Assembly: GCA_905182985.1 (NCBI GenBank)
Contig: CAJJDN010000009.1
Coordinates: 255,894 to 319,893, forward strand
DNA length: 64,000 nt
DNA from: Paramecium sonneborni
Lineage: Eukaryota; Ciliophora; Oligohymenophorea; Peniculida; Parameciidae
Reading direction: 5' to 3'
Below the pieces are notes generated by a model. That model was not told the origin of the DNA. It saw only the letters and a program-made list of their open reading frames with translations, and searched no databases. Made by a program: the position numbers and the translations under genes. Numbering within the stretch: the first letter of the stretch is position 1; each line of letters starts with the position of its first letter. Positions 60,274 to 64,000 of this stretch are shown here, in pieces.

Positions 60274-62301
60274 TCAATGCTATTTGGGAACTCCAATGTT
60301 ATAGTGCCCAGGTCGAAACAACAAATATATTGATAGCTTAGTGTTTTGGTCTTAATTGAAGTTTATTATTTTGATAGAGTTGGTTTTAGAATCGCATATA
60401 AATTACATAGTAGATCTAAATATGTATTGATAAATTTACATGTTTAACTTTTCACTTAACAAGTTTATTACACCCTCATTATATTCGCAATCATATTCCC
60501 ATTCTAATAGTTACTATTCTAGATCTAGTCCTTATGCTACAAACAAACTTGATATCAATTCATCTTCAATACAAAACTTATAGGCTAAATTTCTTAAGAA
60601 TATTATTGATAAACCATAAAATTCATTATCGTCATCTTTAAAATAGTCATAAAATTATTAAATTCTATTCTCTATTTTTTATTTTCTAAGATATTCGCAC
60701 ATTGCTTTAAATTTCTTTTGCAATTCATTAAACTCAGATTAATTAAAATTTTATCGTTAAAATGTAACTTAAAATTTCAGCATATTTATTTATTGAATGA
60801 GTTCTTAAAATTATTGGTCTGTTGTATTTATCATAAAATCTAAATATTAGAACACAAAAGATGTATAAAAACAATTTCCATCTCCTCTTGCATTTCTCAT
60901 TCCAATTAGATGTTCTTTTAATTTATCCTTATTTTCTTTTTTTTTCATTCCATATTCTGTAATCAATGCATTTTAATCCATAAAATCACCAACAAAAGCT
61001 CTGTATTATTGTTAAACTTATCGTGTTTTGGAAGTTAAATTATAAAGATTTGATACAATCGTTTAATTATTGGGTAGTGGTTATGGTGGTTATGGTGGTT
61101 GTGATGGTTGTAATGATTGTAAGGGTTGTGGTTGTTATGGTGGTTACGGTGGTTATGGTGGTTGTAATGGTTGTGGTTGTTATGGGGGTTACGGTGGTTA
61201 TGGTGGGGTTGGGTTTGGTAGTTGTTGTGGTTGTAATGGTTATGGTGGTTATGGTGGTTATGGTGGTTGTTGTGGTTGTAATGGTTATGGTGGTTATGGT
61301 GGTTGTAATGGTTATGGTGGTTGTTGTGGTTATAGTGGTTATGGTGGTTGTGGTGGTTGTGGTGGTTGTAATGGTTGTGGTGGTTATGGTGGTTATGGTG
61401 GTTGTTGTGGTTGTTGTGGTTGTTGTGGTTATGGTGGTTGTAATGGTTGTGGTGGTTCTGGTGGTTGTAATGGTTGTGGTTGTTATGGTGGTTACGGTGG
61501 TTATGGTGGTTTTGGTGGTTGTAATGATTGTAAGGGTTATGGCAGTGAATCTTTGTTGTCATTTTCTAATTTTTAAATACTTTATTTATGTTGTTTTACT
61601 TCGCCCTAAATTTCTGTAATATCTTTTTAAATTTTTATTTATTCATTTATTATTTTTAAGATCTCAGGCTGATGAAATTAATTGTTTAGTTTCTCTTTTA
61701 TTTGATTAATATCTATATAAAATTAATCTTGCTGAGTTGTTAAATTATCGATTTTTTGTTAAACTCCCACTTATTGTAATTATTTATTGTTGATTTACAT
61801 ATCTATTTGTTACTTCATCTAATTTACTTCTTATTGTATTTCATTTGACTACTTTTGAAGATTTTGGATTTCTTTTTATTTCAAATTATCTAACTCTTCA
61901 TTTAGCTTTTTATTCTAATTAATTATATCTTCTAATTATTTTTTCAACGAACTTATCTTCTTTTCTATTTATTACATGTTATTATCCTTGATTTTATCTT
62001 CTATTTCCTTAATTTCTTTCTTTTATATAGAACTATTTTTTTAGTTCTGAATATTATTTTTTTTATCATCTTATATATTTCTGTGCCCATTCTTTGTGTT
62101 CAAATTAGTTTAATTAGTTTATTCTATTTTCTAGGGAATTGATTTGTTTATAAGGCTATATAAGGACCCAATATCATTTTTCGTTTTCCAATGATAAATA
62201 AATAATGCTAAAATCAAAATCCCCATAATAAAACAGAAACAATAATCTAAGAAGTTTTTATTTTGAATTGGTTCCAAATACCCCTAAAATTCATCAAGCA
62301 T
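60274..62301 (-). CDS. Membrane-anchored coiled-coil/PPQ-repeat/otubain fusion protein
   Basis: 667 residues in one frame after removing a 24-nt intron (60416-60439). Order: short N-terminus, TM helix (about 22-42, 'FCFIMGILILALFIYHW'), a Lys/Gln/Glu coiled coil (about 60-245), a low-complexity domain built from P-P-Q, P-Q-Q and P-L-Q triplets (about 250-410), a linker like that of gene 1 ('YRAFVGDFMDQNALITEYGM'), and an otubain domain with 'MRNARGDGNCFYTSF' (Cys about 473) and 'FRPGHYNIGV' (His about 657). Active-site residues are intact. The same DNA read on the plus strand gives a Gly/Tyr/Cys pseudo-ORF, which is a shadow. The fusion of a repeat stalk to an otubain is, to my knowledge, not a standard architecture. 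It heads the array; gene 3 starts 47 bp downstream. Confidence 0.88.
61070..61550 (-). repeat. Triplet-based GGT/TAT/TGT repeat, codes Pro/Gln domain
   Basis: About 480 bp of imperfect trinucleotide repeats with strong strand asymmetry: the plus strand has almost no A except in TAT/TTA and very little C. All indels are multiples of three, so all frames stay open, but only the minus frame CCA CCA TAA joins coding sequence on both sides. It is the GC-richest part of the window. Confidence 0.85.
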
Positions 62302-62464
62302 TTTTTTTTCAAATTTTAAATTATTTAACTAATTTTTAGTAATTTATAATGTAAATTGTTAGAATATATCTAAATATTCAGTCTACTTCTAATTTGAACT
62401 GAATCGATAAGCCTACTTTATTTTACAAAAAATAATACATTAATATAATTTGTAATCTAAAAAA

Positions 62465-63547
62465 ATGGACAAATATGAGGAAGTAAATGATTTTTTTTAA
62501 TCTCAAGTGATTGATTTACTTAATTAATAAACCAAAACTTATATCCTCAAATCCTAAGATAAAGATGATACTCAAATTGATGATTTTGATTTTAGTATTA
62601 ACGAAGTTAATGAATAATAATGCTACGATACATAATTACAAAAATCATAATCCAAAATTGATATTTTAAAAAATAAATTATCAAAACTTTGCCAATAAAA
62701 ACAACTACTTTAAAGGTCTTTCATAGATTTAGAAAGAGAAGTTTTGGAGCTTGAAGAAAAAATAAATTAAGAGAAATCAGAAATTGATTGCTCTAAACCA
62801 AAAATCAGTACTAATGAAGAGTAAAAAAGAAAATTTAATTAAAAAAAGGCACAGTATGAATAATTGTTATTATAATATGAGAAATTTTATTTTGAAAATG
62901 ATATTAAAAAGGAAATTAATGAAATTAATTTGGAATATGATAATTAAACAAGCATGTAAAGGCAACACTCTAATAAGATTAAAATTAATAAAAAATTAGA
63001 AGAAAAATTAAATAAAGAATTTGATTAAGTTAATAAGGAACTAAATGAATATCAGAACATCATTAACCCTGAATTTAAATAAAATATGAATCATTTATAA
63101 TAATTAATGATAGAATATGATGAATTTTGTATTGAAAATATAGAATAATAAAAAGAAAATAAAAATTAAAAATTGGAGGAAATTAAACAAAATATTGAAG
63201 AAATAAACAATAATTTGAAGAACAAAAATTAACAATCAACTAATTAACTATAAAATAATTTAAATGAGGCAGAAGATAGATTAATAAATATTTTTATTAA
63301 ATACAATAAACAAAATAAATAAATAAAGGAGCTAAAACAGGAAAAAAAACAAATTTAAAAATTTATTGATATTGGAAGACAAAAAGTGAACTCTTAAGGA
63401 TCATTCTTGTAAATAAAGAAAATTTATAAACTTAAATTTATCTAATAGTTGTTTTTAAGAGTAATAATCTTTATTGGAATTTGTATGATGTTGAAATTAT
63501 TGCAAGATATTTATTAATCCAGGAGAAAAATATTTTTTAATTAATGA
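62465..63547 (+). CDS. Coiled-coil protein with C-terminal TM anchor
   Basis: 360 residues, no intron. Residues 60-310 are an almost continuous coiled coil rich in Lys, Glu, Gln and Asn; a hydrophobic segment near 325-345 ('FLRVIIFIGICMMLKLL') precedes a short basic end, giving a tail-anchored topology, as in golgin or SNARE-tether proteins. No specific motif. Divergent from the otubain fusion gene with 163 bp between start codons. Confidence 0.75.
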
Positions 63548-63727
63548 TAATATGAAATGTAAAATCATATTTTATATTTATTTATTAAATCAGATAAAAA
63601 TATAAATAAAACATCTAATTTTAAAATAAAATTAATAATTATTATATTCATCTATTGATTGAGTAAAAGAATAAATATAGTAGGAAGTTTAAAGCAAAAA
63701 GAAAGAAGAATAAGTTAAGAACTAACA
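63548..63727. other. AT-rich spacer, no gene seen
   Basis: 180 bp between the coiled-coil gene and the last start codon in the window; nothing recognised. Confidence 0.5.
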
Positions 63728-64000
63728 ATGTCAAATAAACTAAAGAGTATCTATCCAAAGTCTTTAATTAAGATAGCAATTACAGATCCTGTTACTAGAC
63801 GGTGGATTGGAATCTAAAATCATTTAATACCTTATAAAAGGTTCTGATTTTTAAGTGAGAATTTAAATTTATATAAAGAATTTTAGGAGGAATACTTAAG
63901 GTAAAAGTATCATGAAAATAAGTAAGGTTATTATTAAAAAAGTAATAAAAACATATTTTTAATTGAATTAATGTGTAATAATTAAATTCTTTAGCTTTTT
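63728..64000 (+). pseudogene. Partial gene at window end, in-frame TGA after 39 codons
   Basis: ATG 63728 opens 'MSNKLKSIYPKSLIKIAITD' and continues to 'IPYKRF', then TGA at 63845-63847. The same frame goes on in coding style ('FLSENLNLYKEFQEEYLRQK') to the end of the window. The only GT-AG pair that would skip the stop is 15 nt apart, shorter than any intron seen here. Either the gene is broken or one base is wrong. Not identified; the C-terminus lies outside the window. Confidence 0.45.

Noticed and set aside
61070..61576. Plus-strand 168-codon Gly/Tyr/Cys-rich ORF (keratin-like), plus Val/Met-rich and His/Asn-rich ORFs over the same bases
   Set aside because: The triplet repeat keeps every frame open. 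Only the minus frame reading Pro/Pro/Gln connects on both sides with a coiled coil and an otubain domain, and the whole 667-codon length is a multiple of three.

Overview
Organism and coding rules. This looks like macronuclear DNA of a ciliate, most likely Paramecium. The DNA is very AT-rich. Long coding frames appear only when TAA and TAG are read as glutamine and TGA is the sole stop. Genes are split by tiny introns of about 19-32 nt (GTA...TAG, sometimes ending AAG or GAG), and neighbouring genes lie only tens of bases apart. All products below use this code; amino-acid lengths were checked by exon arithmetic (spliced length divisible by three) unless a frameshift is noted. No tRNA, rRNA, CRISPR array, telomere repeat or bacterial-type regulatory site was recognised.

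Layout, 1-21.7 kb: a repeat-rich and partly suspect block. Unit A (RPA-like OB-fold gene plus GILT thiol-reductase gene) occurs at 1-1525 (+), 9490-11014 (inverted), 17387-18544, 19430-20587 and 20589-21686. Three of these copies stop at exactly the same base beside N runs. A second block (DnaJ-like, RING-H2 membrane protein, VPS4-like AAA protein) is repeated between 1716 and 9487, partly in tandem. An inverted pair of HTH plus C2H2 zinc-finger cassettes (about 11061-11970 and 16178-17316) flanks an ARMC9 orthologue, so 9.5-18.5 kb is a large palindrome with ARMC9 in the loop.

Layout, 21.7-54 kb: ordinary dense ciliate sequence. In order: MAPK15-like kinase, a second kinase, glutathione peroxidase, 7TM protein, Q/N-rich protein, an MRPL45/Tim44-like candidate, a two-TM sensor, an otubain-like pseudo-deubiquitinase, an RCC1 protein, an EF-hand protein, a dual-specificity phosphatase, CNOT11, a cyclic-nucleotide-type K+ channel, FIGNL1, an arrestin-like protein, a coiled-coil protein, CHMP6/Vps20, two small genes (duplicated around a 282-base gap), an 1158-residue type I membrane protein and a PP2C phosphatase.

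Layout, 54-64 kb: a decayed CIA2/MIP18 gene and another decayed gene, then a tandem array of four otubain-like deubiquitinase genes on the minus strand (57.2-62.3 kb). The most upstream one is a 667-residue fusion of membrane anchor, coiled coil, Pro/Pro/Gln repeat and OTU domain. A coiled-coil tail-anchored protein and a broken partial gene end the window.

Themes. Several proteins suggest cilia (MAPK15, ARMC9), ubiquitin signalling (five otubain-like genes, RING-H2) and ESCRT (CHMP6, VPS4-like). Active-site losses in some duplicates (otubains, VPS4-like) suggest regulatory pseudo-enzymes or decay after duplication. Single-base frameshifts in several otherwise well-conserved genes mean that assembly error and pseudogenisation cannot always be separated here.
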